Source: Cloacibacillus evryensis DSM 19522 (GTDB lineage Bacteria; Synergistota; Synergistia; Synergistales; Synergistaceae). Taken from it: a stretch of DNA of 64,000 bases. Every line of letters begins with the position of its first letter. Position 1 is the first letter of the stretch. The translations under genes and the position numbers were made by a program. The stretch spans positions 1,479,283 to 1,543,282 of the forward strand of contig NZ_KK073872.1 of NCBI RefSeq assembly GCF_000585335.1. The letters are read 5' to 3'. This document shows positions 51,992-63,100 of the stretch, one piece after another. The notes below the pieces were generated by a model. The model was given only the letters and a program-made list of their open reading frames with translations, was not told the origin of the DNA and did no database searches.

Positions 51992-53215
51992 ATGTTCCTG
52001 AAAAACGAAGAGGCTTTTGAAATAGTCAGGGAATTCGGTTCGCCGGTCTATGTCTACAGTGAGGATATCCTGAGGCAGAGGTGCCGCGAGCTTATCGACG
52101 CCTTTGACGGACGCCTCTCTCCAAGCTTTTCCATCAAGGCGAATTCCAATATCTCTCTGCTGAACATAATCCGCGAAGAGGGGATAGGCGCCGACGCGAT
52201 GTCTCATGGCGAGATATTTGTCCTTGAGCACGCCGGATTCAGCAGCGACGAGATATTTTATATCGGGAACAACGTCTCCGCCGACGAACTGCGTTACTGC
52301 ATCGACAGGGGGATACTCGTCAGCGCCGACTCGCTCTCCCAGCTGGAGAGTCTCGGACGCATCAACCGCGGCGGACGCGTCGCCCTCCGCTTCAACCCAG
52401 GGATCGGCGCCGGCCACTGTGAAAAGGTGGTGACCGCGGGGCACAAGACCAAGTTCGGCATCGATCCGCGGTTTTGCGCGCAGGCGAAGGAACTGCTCTC
52501 GAAATATGATATGAAGCTTGTCGGTATCAACCAGCATATCGGTTCTCTCTTTCTTGAACCCGCCCCCTACGTCGAAGCGGCGGAAAATTTGCTGGAAATG
52601 GTGCTAGATAATTTCCCCGGCCTTGATTTTGTCGATTTTGGCGGCGGTTTCGGCGTTCCCTACCGTCCGGACGAATCGCGGCTGGACTTCGGGAAGCTGC
52701 GTGAGATGCTCTTCCCCGTTCTTGATTCGTTTATGGAACGGTACGACAACAAGTATGTTCACTTCAAATGCGAGCCCGGACGTTATCTTGTGGCCGAGTG
52801 CGGCCTTCTTCTTGGAACGGTTCACGCCGTAAAGGAAAATTACGGAGAGGCCTACGTGGGGACTGATATCGGCTTCAACGTGCTGATGCGCCCCGTCCTC
52901 TACGATTCATACCACGAGGTCAAGCTGCTCAGAAACAGCGACGAAACGCGAAAAGGTGCGGACGATAAAGCTTCGCCGGCAACGATCGTCGGCAATATCT
53001 GTGAAAGCGGAGATATTCTGGCGGCGAAACGGCTGCTGGGGGACGCGCGTGAAAATGACATTATCGCGGTCGAGAACGCCGGCGCGTACGGTTACTCAAT
53101 GGCCTCGAACTATAACTGCCGCCTGCGCCCCGCCGAGGTGCTGAAGACGGCACAGGGTGAAGTAAAGCTCATCCGCGCCGCGGATACCCTGGAAAGCCTG
53201 ATCGAGAATTTTTAG
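51992..53215 (+). CDS. lysA: Diaminopimelate decarboxylase
   Basis: 407-residue fold III PLP enzyme making lysine from meso-diaminopimelate. PLP lysine is Lys49 in FSIKANSN; GINQHIGSL, VDFGGGFGVPY, CEPGRYLVAECG and ICESGD follow, with ENAGAYGYSMASNYN at the C-terminus. The residues fit LysA better than ornithine or carboxynorspermidine decarboxylases. Links to the thrB-lysC-asd operon metabolically, not physically. Confidence 0.92.
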   Translation: MFLKNEEAFEIVREFGSPVYVYSEDILRQRCRELIDAFDGRLSPSFSIKANSNISLLNIIREEGIGADAMSHGEIFVLEHAGFSSDEIFYIGNNVSADELRYCIDRGILVSADSLSQLESLGRINRGGRVALRFNPGIGAGHCEKVVTAGHKTKFGIDPRFCAQAKELLSKYDMKLVGINQHIGSLFLEPAPYVEAAENLLEMVLDNFPGLDFVDFGGGFGVPYRPDESRLDFGKLREMLFPVLDSFMERYDNKYVHFKCEPGRYLVAECGLLLGTVHAVKENYGEAYVGTDIGFNVLMRPVLYDSYHEVKLLRNSDETRKGADDKASPATIVGNICESGDILAAKRLLGDARENDIIAVENAGAYGYSMASNYNCRLRPAEVLKTAQGEVKLIRAADTLESLIENF

Positions 53216-53324
53216 GCTGAAATGGCCTTAGCGGATACCGGCCGTCGTGCGGGCGCACATCGAGGAAGCACGCAATGCCTTCATGTAATCGGCCTATAAT
53301 TCTATTGGAACGGTTAAAAAATAA

Positions 53325-53359
53325 AAAATCCCGCGGCGTTATCATTGCCGCGGGATTTT
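53325..53359. terminator. Bidirectional terminator between lysA and the beta-propeller gene
   Basis: aaaatcccgcggc and gccgcgggatttt pair perfectly over 13 bp. A T-rich tract follows on both strands, strongest on the minus strand (TTTTTTATTTTTT). Confidence 0.9.
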
Positions 53360-53384
53360 AGGTTTTTGAATGCCGGCGTCCCGT

Positions 53385-54488
53385 TTACTTTATCGAGCAG
53401 ACATTGCCGGCCGCCGTCGGTACGATGAGGCGTTCGCCCGTGATCGCCGGAGTGGCGATGATATCGCCCTCGAGGGTAAGCTGCCAGGCCGGGTTTCCCG
53501 TGTTTATATCAAGCGCGTAGAGTTTGTCGCTGTTTGAACCGACATAGACCCTGTCGCCAAACGCCGCCGCCGAGGAAAAGACGGAGCCGCCGGTGTTATA
53601 GCTCCATGCCTTCGAGCCGTTCTGTGCGTTGAGGGCCGTCACGTTTCCTGAGATGTCGCCGAATACCACCTTGCCGTTATGTACGAGCGGCGAGGTCTCG
53701 ATCTGCGCCTTCGCGTCGTAGCGCCAGATCACAGCCTGATGTTTGATGCGCGCACAATAGATCTTTCCGTCCTGGCTTGTGAAATAGAGGAGACCGTCGG
53801 CTGCGGCGGGCCCCGCCGTTATCGGTCCGCCGACGATGGCGCGCCATTTCAGCTTTCCCGTAGAGGCGTCGATCGCGTACATCTTTCCGTTGCGGTTCCC
53901 GATATAGACCACGCCGTCAGCAACCACCGGCGAACCGGTGACGGCGGCGTCTGTTTTGTATTTCCACTTCTGCCAGCCCGTCTTGATCGAAACCGCGTAG
54001 ACATTTCCGTCGTTCGAGCCGAAGTATACCGCGTCATCGGCGACGGCGGGAGAGGTCTGTATGCTGTTGGAGGTGGTGAACTTCCATATCATCTCCCCCG
54101 TATCGGCGTTAAGGCAATAGAGCCTGCTGTCAAAGCTGCCGACATAGAGCCGGCCATTGACTACGGCGGGGGAAGATGTGACCCAATTGTCGGTGGAAAA
54201 CTTCCATAACTGCTCTCCGGTGTAAAGGTTGAGCGCGTAGACCACGCCGTCATTCGAACCGAAATATACTTTTTCCTTGTAGACGGCGGGCGAAGAGGCG
54301 ATATTCTGCCACAGCTGCGTCGTCCACTCGCGCTGCCCCGCGAAACGTACGGACGAAGCCATCTCCGTCGACATCGTGCCGTTGCGAAGGCCGTTGTTTT
54401 TGAAGAGCGGCCAATTCTCCGCGCAGGCGGACGTCGCCGCGCAGGCTATCGCCGCTATGGCGATAATGAGTTGTATGCGTCTTTTCAT
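53385..54488 (-). CDS. Secreted PQQ-type beta-propeller repeat protein
   Basis: 367 residues from ATG 54488 (GGAGG 10 bases upstream; ATG 54494 is an alternative). Signal peptide KRRIQLIIAIAAIACAATSACA, then seven or eight repeats of the form SPAV..G.VY.GS.DG..YALN..TG...W.., as in BamB-like and quinoprotein-like propellers. No catalytic domain is attached. It is probably a periplasmic scaffold; the ligand is unknown. Confidence 0.85.
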   Translation of the reverse strand: MKRRIQLIIAIAAIACAATSACAENWPLFKNNGLRNGTMSTEMASSVRFAGQREWTTQLWQNIASSPAVYKEKVYFGSNDGVVYALNLYTGEQLWKFSTDNWVTSSPAVVNGRLYVGSFDSRLYCLNADTGEMIWKFTTSNSIQTSPAVADDAVYFGSNDGNVYAVSIKTGWQKWKYKTDAAVTGSPVVADGVVYIGNRNGKMYAIDASTGKLKWRAIVGGPITAGPAAADGLLYFTSQDGKIYCARIKHQAVIWRYDAKAQIETSPLVHNGKVVFGDISGNVTALNAQNGSKAWSYNTGGSVFSSAAAFGDRVYVGSNSDKLYALDINTGNPAWQLTLEGDIIATPAITGERLIVPTAAGNVCSIK

Positions 54489-54626
54489 AATCATGCTACC
54501 TCCATTAATCATTTATTTTGGCGTGATTATACACTTTTCCCCGGAAAATTGCCCACTGCCGCCTGCGGTTATCTTTAATGGTAACGGCAGATTTTTTTAA
54601 GGTGCGATGTGGTATAATCGCCGGCC

Positions 54627-55670
54627 TCAGTCTCTGTAGTCGCCGCGCTCCGTCACCACTTCGTAGCCGATGGCGCGCATCCTTCTCTCAAGCGATGCCC
54701 GCGCTTCGGCGGCCTCGTCGCCTGTGCTTATTTTATTGTCATAAAGCATGTACTTCCTGCGCACGTTGAGCGGAGACAGATTCGGCATTACGACATTGCA
54801 GCCCGCGAGCACGCCAAGTTCCCTTCCGTTGTCCTCTATCGTGCCGAGCGCCGTAGTCGCCGGCAGCAGCACCTTGGGGTTCATCAGACGGACGATGGCG
54901 AGAAGGAAGAGCGTGAGTTCGGCGGTTCCCGCGCGCTTATCGGCAAACGGAGTTTCGTGGTGGGGGATGAAGGGCCCCATGCCCACCATCTGCGGCGCGA
55001 AGCCCTTTATGAACAGCAAGTCCTCCACGACATTATCCAGCGTCTGATAGGGAGAGCCGACCATCGAGCCGCAGCCCACCTGATATCCGATCTCCTTCAG
55101 GCTGCGCAGGCATTCGATCCTGTTTGCGAGCGAAAGTTCCGCCGGGTGCAGCTTCGCGTAGTGTTCGGGAGTCGCCGTCTCGTGGCGCAGCAGGTAGCGG
55201 TCGGCTCCGGCGTCATAAAGGCGCTGATAGCTCTCCCGCGTTTTTTCGCCGAGAGAGAGCGTTATCGCGCAGTCCGGATACGCGGAGCGAATGGCGCCGA
55301 TGATGTCCGCCATTATATCGTCTGTGTAGTACATATCCTCTCCGCCCTGAAGCACGAAGGTGCGGAAGCCGAGGCCGTAGCCCGACTCACAGCAGCGCAT
55401 GATATCCTCCTTCGTCAGGCGGTAGCGCTGAGCCGCGGCGTTGCCGCGGCGAATGCCGCAGTAATAGCAATCGTTCCGGCAATAATTTGTCATTTCGATG
55501 AGTCCGCGTACATATATCTTGTTCCCGAAATGCGCGCGCGCGGCGGCGCTTGCCAGCTCGAAGAGCCTTTGGGAAACATCCTCATTGCGGTTCTCTATGA
55601 GCCAGCGCAGCTCCTCGCGCGAGGCGTCGTGATTCCGGTAAAGGGATTCTATTATCTCTGCCGCTTTCAT
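54627..55670 (-). CDS. hydE: [FeFe] hydrogenase H-cluster maturase HydE
   Basis: 347-residue radical SAM enzyme. The cluster motif C-x3-C-x2-C is CRNDCYYC in LIEMTNYCRNDCYYCGIRRGN, matching HydE, and FVLQGGED and HHETPFAD follow. HydE acts with HydF and HydG to build the H-cluster; those genes are not in this window. I chose ATG 55670, with GGGAGTG before it, over the longer 55715 start. PylB-like function is less likely given the close match to HydE motifs. Confidence 0.88.
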   Translation of the reverse strand: MKAAEIIESLYRNHDASREELRWLIENRNEDVSQRLFELASAAARAHFGNKIYVRGLIEMTNYCRNDCYYCGIRRGNAAAQRYRLTKEDIMRCCESGYGLGFRTFVLQGGEDMYYTDDIMADIIGAIRSAYPDCAITLSLGEKTRESYQRLYDAGADRYLLRHETATPEHYAKLHPAELSLANRIECLRSLKEIGYQVGCGSMVGSPYQTLDNVVEDLLFIKGFAPQMVGMGPFIPHHETPFADKRAGTAELTLFLLAIVRLMNPKVLLPATTALGTIEDNGRELGVLAGCNVVMPNLSPLNVRRKYMLYDNKISTGDEAAEARASLERRMRAIGYEVVTERGDYRD

Positions 55671-55810
55671 AGTATTCACTCCCGTATTGAAAAACATTCT
55701 AAATGCTCGCGGCAATTATAGCTTATTTGCGGTAAAAATATGCTAAAATAATCTGTCTGCATTACCTATTTAAATATTAAGGCCGTCTTTCGGGGAAAGA
55801 AAGGGTCGCC

Positions 55811-57106
55811 ATGTTTGTAAATGATTCAGCTTTCAGCATAACAAAAGATGTATTGTCGCTGATCAATGATAAACTCATCGACCACGGCATCCGCACCGCC
55901 TACATACTTAAATCCATGCTGACCCTGCACGGCGGCCTCGACAGGGAGGAGATGAAAAATATACTCTTCCTCGGCATCTTTCATGACGTCGGCGCGAACA
56001 AGACAGAGGAGATCGCCAACCTGCAGAAGTTTGAAACCACAGAGACGCTTCCGCATTCGATATATGGGTATCTGTTTCTCAAATACCTCTCCTGCCTTGG
56101 AGAGAACGCCGAGGCGGTCCTCTACCACCATATTGCCTACGCCGAACGGGGAAGCTGCCGCTCCAAATACCTGAACCTCGCCCTCAAACTGCACCTCGCG
56201 GACAGAGTCGATATCTGCGCGCTCTGTGACGCCTCCGATCGGAGTGTGGCTGAAAGTGTGGCAAATCTGGCCGGGGAGCAGTTCGACCCGGCGGACATCG
56301 AACTGTTCAAAGAGGCCGACGAAAGATTCCACATTATGGATAATATTCGCGGCGGAGGTTATGAGGAGGATATAAAAGGGTGTTACCGCGCGCTTGCCTT
56401 CCTTGAGGACGAGCTTATGGACCTTGTACAGACGCTGGTCTTCTCGATAGATTTCCGCAGCGAACAGACTGTGCTGCACACGATACAGACGGCGAACTAC
56501 GCCGCGATGCTGGGCGAGGTACTGGGGCTCCGCGGGGACGACTGCAAAAAACTTTACTACGCGGGGCTGCTGCACGACATCGGCAAGATAAAGGTACCGG
56601 TGGCGATACTCGAGAAACCCGGCGGACTGACGCGCGAGGAGATGACGGAGATGCGCAGGCACGCCATCTACACCAGGCAGATCATCGAGAGTCACGTAGA
56701 CGGCGAAGTGTTGGAGATCGCCGCGCGTCACCACGAAAAGCTGAACGGCTCCGGCTACCCAGACAAACTTACCGCCGCGGAGCTGACTCTGCCGCAGCGC
56801 ATCATGGCGGGCGCCGATATTGCCAGTGCTCTCTACAGCCGCCGTTCCTACCGCGAAAAGATGCCGAAATCTGACGTCCTGAAAATCGTGGGCGAAATGG
56901 CGGGCAACGGCCAGTTGGACAGTATGGTCGTGTCCGTGATGACGGAAAAATACGACGAAATGATCGAAGCCGGCGCCGCCAGATCGTCAGATATCATCTG
57001 CCGCTACGAGGCGCTGAAAGCCGAATACGCGCGGCGTATAGGAACACATGAGGCCGGTTCCGCAAATACCCGCGTCAGTTCAGGATTCTCCTTCAATCGC
57101 TCCTGA
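55811..57106 (+). CDS. Tandem HD-domain protein with C-terminal HD-GYP (c-di-GMP phosphodiesterase-like)
   Basis: 431 residues. The N-terminal half has an HD motif (FHDVG, His58-Asp59) with YHH later; the C-terminal half has a full HD-GYP domain: LLHDIGKIKVP (His255-Asp256), then HHEKLNGSGYP (307-317), the signature of c-di-GMP phosphodiesterases. No receiver or membrane domain is present. The first HD domain may be regulatory. Cyclic-di-GMP breakdown is inferred from the motif. Confidence 0.87.
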   Translation: MFVNDSAFSITKDVLSLINDKLIDHGIRTAYILKSMLTLHGGLDREEMKNILFLGIFHDVGANKTEEIANLQKFETTETLPHSIYGYLFLKYLSCLGENAEAVLYHHIAYAERGSCRSKYLNLALKLHLADRVDICALCDASDRSVAESVANLAGEQFDPADIELFKEADERFHIMDNIRGGGYEEDIKGCYRALAFLEDELMDLVQTLVFSIDFRSEQTVLHTIQTANYAAMLGEVLGLRGDDCKKLYYAGLLHDIGKIKVPVAILEKPGGLTREEMTEMRRHAIYTRQIIESHVDGEVLEIAARHHEKLNGSGYPDKLTAAELTLPQRIMAGADIASALYSRRSYREKMPKSDVLKIVGEMAGNGQLDSMVVSVMTEKYDEMIEAGAARSSDIICRYEALKAEYARRIGTHEAGSANTRVSSGFSFNRS

Positions 57107-57296
57107 GCTGGGCCGTCCCTCCGCGATGCTCCGCGGAATTGCATAATTACGCCATAAGATATATGAAAAATTTGCCGGCTGATACTAAACTGGGGCAAAC
57201 GCGTCAATTTCAATATAAAGCGAGCGCGAAGAGCCTCCATTGCGATATTATATTATGAAGCGCGCGAAAATTTTCTTGCGGGGAGATGTCAGTTAT

Positions 57297-60170
57297 ATGC
57301 CTCTAACAGTCGAAACCTACTACAACATCGCCGAGAAACGTGACCGTTTGCGGGGCATTTACGACGAATACGGCGAAAATGCCGTTTTTATCGTTCCCGC
57401 CGGGCTTGATAAGGACGCGCTGCTGGATCTGATCTGCGGCGGCACGCCATATTTTGGCGAGAGGCCGCTGGTGTGGACCGTGGGCGATCTGTATAAGGAG
57501 CTTACGCGCTCTTCCGCTTCACGGCTGCGCGTCATCGACCCGCCAGACCATAATCTGATCCTGCGCTGGCTGCTCGACGGTTTCCTCGCGGAAATGGGGG
57601 AACTTGGCGTGAAGCTTGCACCGGGCGTTTACCATAAGGGCTTTGTTTCGGTGCTTGGCGATAATATCAAGGACCTGCTCGCGGAGGAGGTCTCAAGCGG
57701 CAAGCTTTCGGCGGCGCTGTTTGAAGAGGGGGAAGCTGACCCGGCGCTGCCGGAGTCTATCCTCATCTCTCTCTACGAAAGATATACGGATTACCTCGAA
57801 GAGTACGGCCTCGCCGACGCGGCGCAGCTGCCTACGCTGGCGCGGAAGGCGATTGATTCGGCGCGCGCGCTCGATTTCATTAAAGATAAGAAGATCGTCC
57901 TCGCCGGTTTTCTCTCCTTTACCGGCGCGCAGCTGAAGCTCGCGCGCGCGCTGTCCGACGCGGCGGAGGTGCTGATGCTTCAGCCGGAGACGGGGCTTGA
58001 CGATTTTCACGACGGCATCAAACAGCTGGAAACGGAGTATAAGGAACGCCCCGAATGGGACATTCCCGTCGTCAGGCTGGAGGCGAGCAACGCGCACCTG
58101 GAGCTTGAGATGCTGGCGCGCGACGTCGCGCTGTGGATAAACGGAGAGGGCGGCTTGACCGCCCTCGGAGCTTTGGACGATTACGGCGACGTGGGGCTTC
58201 TGACGCTCCCCGATAGGCTGCCGGTGATGGAATACGCGCTTTCGCGCTACAAGATACCTTATAACGTCCGGGTGCGTGGCACGGTGCGCGAAACGCCGGC
58301 CGGCGAGCTGCCGGCGATGATCTGGCGCGCGTGGAGCTCGAACTGGGACTATTACAATACTTCGATCCTGCTTGCCGATCCGCTGCTCTTTGACTGCGGG
58401 GAGGAAGGCGCGGAGCTCTATAAGGCCGATTCTTTCCCCGAAGGGTATGAGGCGTGGCGCAGAGCCCTCGCGCCGCGCGCGAGGGGGCGGTTTGCCGACC
58501 TTCGGGAGCTGTGCCGCTCCTTTGAAAGGGGCGGAACTCCGGTTGAGATCCTCGCGTTCTGGCGCGATTTTCTGAAAAAGGCCGGCGTCGTGGAACGGGC
58601 GGCGCGCACCGCCGGCGGGGAAGCCTCGCTTGACGAGATGGTGAGGAATATTTCGCACGCGCTCTTTGAGCTGGAAAAGAAGATCAAAATCCTCAGCGAC
58701 GACGCCAAGCACATCGGCCCAGCCTCGGGGGCGGCTCTGCGAGGCGCGGAGGCCGTGGCTTTCGTCAGCGACTGGGGGGAGACGGCCACGCTGCCGATAC
58801 AGCTCCCTCAGAGCCATTCTTTGACTCTCTACGCGGGGATGCCGCCGATCCTCACCTCGCACCGTTTCTGGCTGATGACCGACATAGACTACAACAGCTG
58901 GCCCGGTATGCTGCGCGAGTCGCTGCTGCTGCGCAACGAGAATAAGGTCAAGTTCAACGCCGGTTCCGGCGAGGGCGGGGAACGTCCCCACCTGCCGGAG
59001 CTGCGCGAGGAGCGCGAGCAGAAGGAGGCGGTGTTCCGCCGTCTGCTCGCGACGGGCAGGGACGGAGTGGTGATCGCGCGTTCCCTGACTGACAGCAGTA
59101 AAGACCCGGTGGGGGAGTCGCAGTTCGTTACCTCCATCTTTGCCGAAAAAGAGGCGAGAAGGTGTTGGCGCAGCGTGGGAGAGCTCCGCTATCCGCTGGA
59201 GGAAAGCCTTCCTGACGGCGGCGAGCCTTGGTTCCCCAGCGCGGAAGTCATCTGTACCCCGGTCAGCTCCGGGAAGCAGCACAAGATACCGGAAGGGCGC
59301 GGAGAGGCGGCTGAGAAGCCGGTCGTCCGCATCAGCGATATCGATACGTGGCTTGCCTGCCCCTATCTTTACTGGTGCCGGCGCAGCCTCAGATTTGACA
59401 AACCGCGGAGCGAGCTTTACGACCCGAGAACCGCCGGCACGCTCACTCACTATGTATGGGAAGAGTCTCTGCGCGCGAAATCCGCCGAGCCGCAGCTATC
59501 GATCCAACGATATGTGATGGAAAACTGGTGGCGTTTCAAAGACGAGCGCTACCCGGCGCTTGACGCCGATCCCCGCCTCGCGCGTCATGAAAAAAGGCTC
59601 ATGCGGCAGATATTCGAGATGGCGGCCATGCAGGACGACATCGAGGCGCGTATCCCCCCCGAAGCGCGGCTTTCGCTGGTCACGGAAAATTCGCTTGACG
59701 TCTTTGAGGTGGACGGCGTCGTTTTCAGCGGGCAGGCGGACAGGATAGACCGCTACCGGGACGGATGCGTCGTTATCGACTATAAGCTCGGCAGGAGCGA
59801 GAATCACGATAAGGAACTGCAGGTGCCGGCCTATGGCGCGATCTTGAGAGCCGCGGGAGAGGATGTCGGCGGCGTGGCGTGGTTTGGCCATGCCGACTGC
59901 TCAGTGAGCGGTTATTTCTGTGATCCCTATTTTGGCATTTACGGGACGGCGGCGACAAAAAGGAGCAAAACGACTCTCGGCGAAAAGCTGGACGAGGCGC
60001 TGGAGGCAATGGCCGCAATGGCGGCCTCTGTCAAAAACGGGATATACAGACCAAAATATGACGTTAAAGACCCAAAGTGTATAAACTGCGCCTTTTACGT
60101 GCTCTGCCGTAAGCGCGAGAATCAGGGATACTCTGCCGTCGAGGACGAGGAGGATGGAAGCGATGAATGA
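57297..60170 (+). CDS. addB: AddB-like helicase-nuclease subunit (PD-(D/E)XK)
   Basis: 957 residues from ATG 57297 (GGGGAG 11 bases upstream; ATG 57240 lacks a site). The C-terminus is a RecB-type nuclease: SGQADRIDRY, VVIDYKLG and QVPAYGAIL, with iron-sulfur cysteines Cys688 and Cys928-x2-Cys931-x5-Cys937, as in AddB and Cas4. The N-terminus (ENAVFIVPAGLDKDALLDLI) holds no Walker A GKT, so the helicase half is probably inactive. Overlaps the AddA-like gene by 8 bp. Role: DNA-end resection for recombination. Confidence 0.85.
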   Translation: MPLTVETYYNIAEKRDRLRGIYDEYGENAVFIVPAGLDKDALLDLICGGTPYFGERPLVWTVGDLYKELTRSSASRLRVIDPPDHNLILRWLLDGFLAEMGELGVKLAPGVYHKGFVSVLGDNIKDLLAEEVSSGKLSAALFEEGEADPALPESILISLYERYTDYLEEYGLADAAQLPTLARKAIDSARALDFIKDKKIVLAGFLSFTGAQLKLARALSDAAEVLMLQPETGLDDFHDGIKQLETEYKERPEWDIPVVRLEASNAHLELEMLARDVALWINGEGGLTALGALDDYGDVGLLTLPDRLPVMEYALSRYKIPYNVRVRGTVRETPAGELPAMIWRAWSSNWDYYNTSILLADPLLFDCGEEGAELYKADSFPEGYEAWRRALAPRARGRFADLRELCRSFERGGTPVEILAFWRDFLKKAGVVERAARTAGGEASLDEMVRNISHALFELEKKIKILSDDAKHIGPASGAALRGAEAVAFVSDWGETATLPIQLPQSHSLTLYAGMPPILTSHRFWLMTDIDYNSWPGMLRESLLLRNENKVKFNAGSGEGGERPHLPELREEREQKEAVFRRLLATGRDGVVIARSLTDSSKDPVGESQFVTSIFAEKEARRCWRSVGELRYPLEESLPDGGEPWFPSAEVICTPVSSGKQHKIPEGRGEAAEKPVVRISDIDTWLACPYLYWCRRSLRFDKPRSELYDPRTAGTLTHYVWEESLRAKSAEPQLSIQRYVMENWWRFKDERYPALDADPRLARHEKRLMRQIFEMAAMQDDIEARIPPEARLSLVTENSLDVFEVDGVVFSGQADRIDRYRDGCVVIDYKLGRSENHDKELQVPAYGAILRAAGEDVGGVAWFGHADCSVSGYFCDPYFGIYGTAATKRSKTTLGEKLDEALEAMAAMAASVKNGIYRPKYDVKDPKCINCAFYVLCRKRENQGYSAVEDEEDGSDE

Positions 60171-63100
60171 AGCCCCGCGGTGGCATTCGCTTGTCAACGG
60201 AACGGAGGCGCAGGTCGAGGCGCTCACGAGCGGCAAGCCTCTCACGGTGGTCAGCGCCGGAGCCGGTACGGGAAAGACCCAGACGCTGGCCCAGCGCTTC
60301 GCCTGGCTACTGGCCTCGGACCCGGATTGCGGCGTCGACCAGATACTGGTGCTTACTTTTACGAAAAAGGCGGCGCGCGAGATGCGCGAACGGATCAGGG
60401 ACACGCTCGCCGCTTGGTATAAACAATGCCCGCAGGAATTGGCGCACCTGAAGGGCAGGATCGATAATATCGAAGAGGCTTATATTTCAACGATACACTC
60501 ATTCTCCATGAAGCTGATACGCGAGTCGGGGCTTGTGCTTGACATCGACCCCACAGCTTCGATCATGCCCGCGCCCAAGGCCGACATCTGGTGGCGCGAA
60601 TTCGAGTCGATGCTCTCTTCCGCTTCCAGAGGGCGCATCATGGCGGCGCTGCCCCCCCTCTGGCGGCGGCGCGCGGAGGAACTCATGCTTGAGCCCCTGT
60701 TTATGGATACGCTCAATAATTTCGGCCCGAAGGAGCTCGCGGAAGCGGTGAGGAGCTGCGCCGAGAAGCTATACTGCGCGGGCCAGAGCGCCGATACGCT
60801 CTGGTGTGACAACGGCGCGGCGCTGCTGGCCTCGGTGGACTCGCTGAGGGACCTTAAAAAGGATATCTATACGCTGTGGACGCGCGACGTCATTCCCGCC
60901 GTGCTTTCGTCCCCGGACTTTACCGACTTGAAGAAAAAGCCCACAAAGAGCAGGGAACGCCTTGAACCATTTATCGGAAGATGGCGTGAGCGCGGCGCGG
61001 AGGACGCGGAGGTGTATGAAGAATTTGTCAGAGACCTCTTTGAAAACGTGCTTTCGCCGATACCGGGCGGAAAAATAAAAGAGGCTATCAACGAGGCGCT
61101 GGGCGTGAACGTGACGGAATGGCGGAACGAGAAGATCGAGCTGATGGCGCTTTCGCTCCCGCCGACAGAGGAAGAGGAAAAAATCAATTCGCTGCTGCGC
61201 CGTATCTGCGCCGTCGGCTGGGCCTGTTGGGACGAATTCCGGCGCAGGGAAAACACGCTCTCTCTCGCCGACCTCATCTATCACGCCTCGGCGGTGCTGC
61301 GCTCCTCGGCGGAATATAAGCGTAAATTCAAACATATCATGGTAGACGAATTCCAGGATACCGACCCGCTGCAAAACACGCTCATAGAATCGCTGTGGGC
61401 GCCGCCGGGCGAGGAGGGGGATTTTCACAACACGCTCTTCGTGGTAGGCGACCAGAAACAGTCCATCTACCGTTTCCGCCATGCGGACCTTACCCTCTTC
61501 CGCGATTACATAGAGCGCTGCCGCGGCGGCGCGGAGGAATACTGCAAATATATATCACTCGACCGGAACTTCCGCACCGACGGCGGGCTGCTGGAAAGGT
61601 TCAACGACGTCTTCGGCGCTCTCTGGGGCGCCGGCGATTCTTCTATTCTATACGAGGCGCTGCTGCCGCCGGACGGCGAAGAGGCGGCGCGGCGCGGCAC
61701 GGCGGCGCAAAAACCTCAGTTTGAACTGCTGCGCGCCGTCGCCCCGTACGGGGAAAACGGCGGCGGCGCCAAGGAAGCGGAACTGCGCCTGCGTCTTTAC
61801 GGTAAATTAGGGTGCAAGATAGCGCGCATGGTAGAGGAGAAAACCCCAGTATGGGACAAGGGCAAAAAAGATTACCGCCCAGCCTCCTGGGGAGACTTCG
61901 CGGTGCTCGTGCCGGCGCGCGGCGAATACGCGGCCATCGAGAAAGCCTTTGACCGCCTCGGCCTGCCCTATATCCTTTCGACAAATAAAAGCTACTTCGC
62001 GCGCGGGGAGACCGGAGACATGATAAATCTCGTCTCGCTGCTGGCGGAGCCGGAAAACGCACTGTACCTCGGCGGCTGGCTCGCCTCGCCCTTCAGCGGT
62101 GTTCCCCAGGAAGAGACGGAATGGCTGCTGGCGGCCGCGCTCTCCCGCGGCGGCGGCCAATTGCCTCTGGCACAGGTCGTGCGCGGCGAACGTCCGCAGT
62201 TATGGACGCGGCTGGACGCGCTTCGCCGCAGGGCGCTGCTGGCCGGTGCCTCCTCCGTGATACTCGAAGTGCTGAAAGAGCCCTATTTCCTTGAAAATTA
62301 CAGCGGCCTGCGCCGGCGGCGCGTCAACGCCAATATCATACATCTCGCCCAGCTTGCCGAGGAATATGAAAAATCGCAGGGCAAATCTTTAAAGGGATGC
62401 GCCGAATACCTGCTCTCCGAGGCCGCGTCGCAGGGGGCTAAGGAAGAGCCGGATTACGCCGACGAAGACACTGACGCCATTCGCGTAATGACGATCCACG
62501 CCTCGAAGGGGCTGGAATTTCCCGTCGTCGCCCTTAAATACGCTGATAAAAACAAGACGGAGGGCGGCAAGATCCTAGTCTCAAAAAAATATGGCATCAC
62601 GGCGAAGGATATCCCCGCCTTTATCCTCGACGGCGGCACATCAGGCGGAAAAACCGTCGCCGCCGGCTGGGAGCTAAGAGAAGAAAAGGCGGCCGAGGCC
62701 GAAGAACGCGAGCGCCTGTGGTACGTTGGATTCACGCGCGCGAAAGACAAGCTCATAGTCTGCTCCACATATAAGGAGCCTAAAGACCCAAAAACGGAAA
62801 GAACGACCTTCCTAAGCCGCATAATCAAAGAAGGGACCTTTGAAAACGCCATCAACGTGACGGAGGACGCGGAGCCTGCCGCTAAATACGCAGGGTACCG
62901 CGGCAAAAGCCCCGCGCGCGAACTTGAGCTTAAAACCGTCAGCCCCGCAAAGCTGGCCCGTATCTCGGCTTCGGCCTACGCGCTTATCTCGTGGTGTCCG
63001 GCCTCCTACCGTACCGTATACCGCCAGGGCAGGACTCTGAGATGGACGGTAAAGGGCGGAGAGGGCGGCGGTTCCGATTTCGGCTCTTTGACGCACTGGC

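Noticed and set aside
57693-59450. 585-codon open frame on the minus strand
   Set aside because: Antisense shadow of the AddB-like gene; composition is Arg-rich and non-protein-like.
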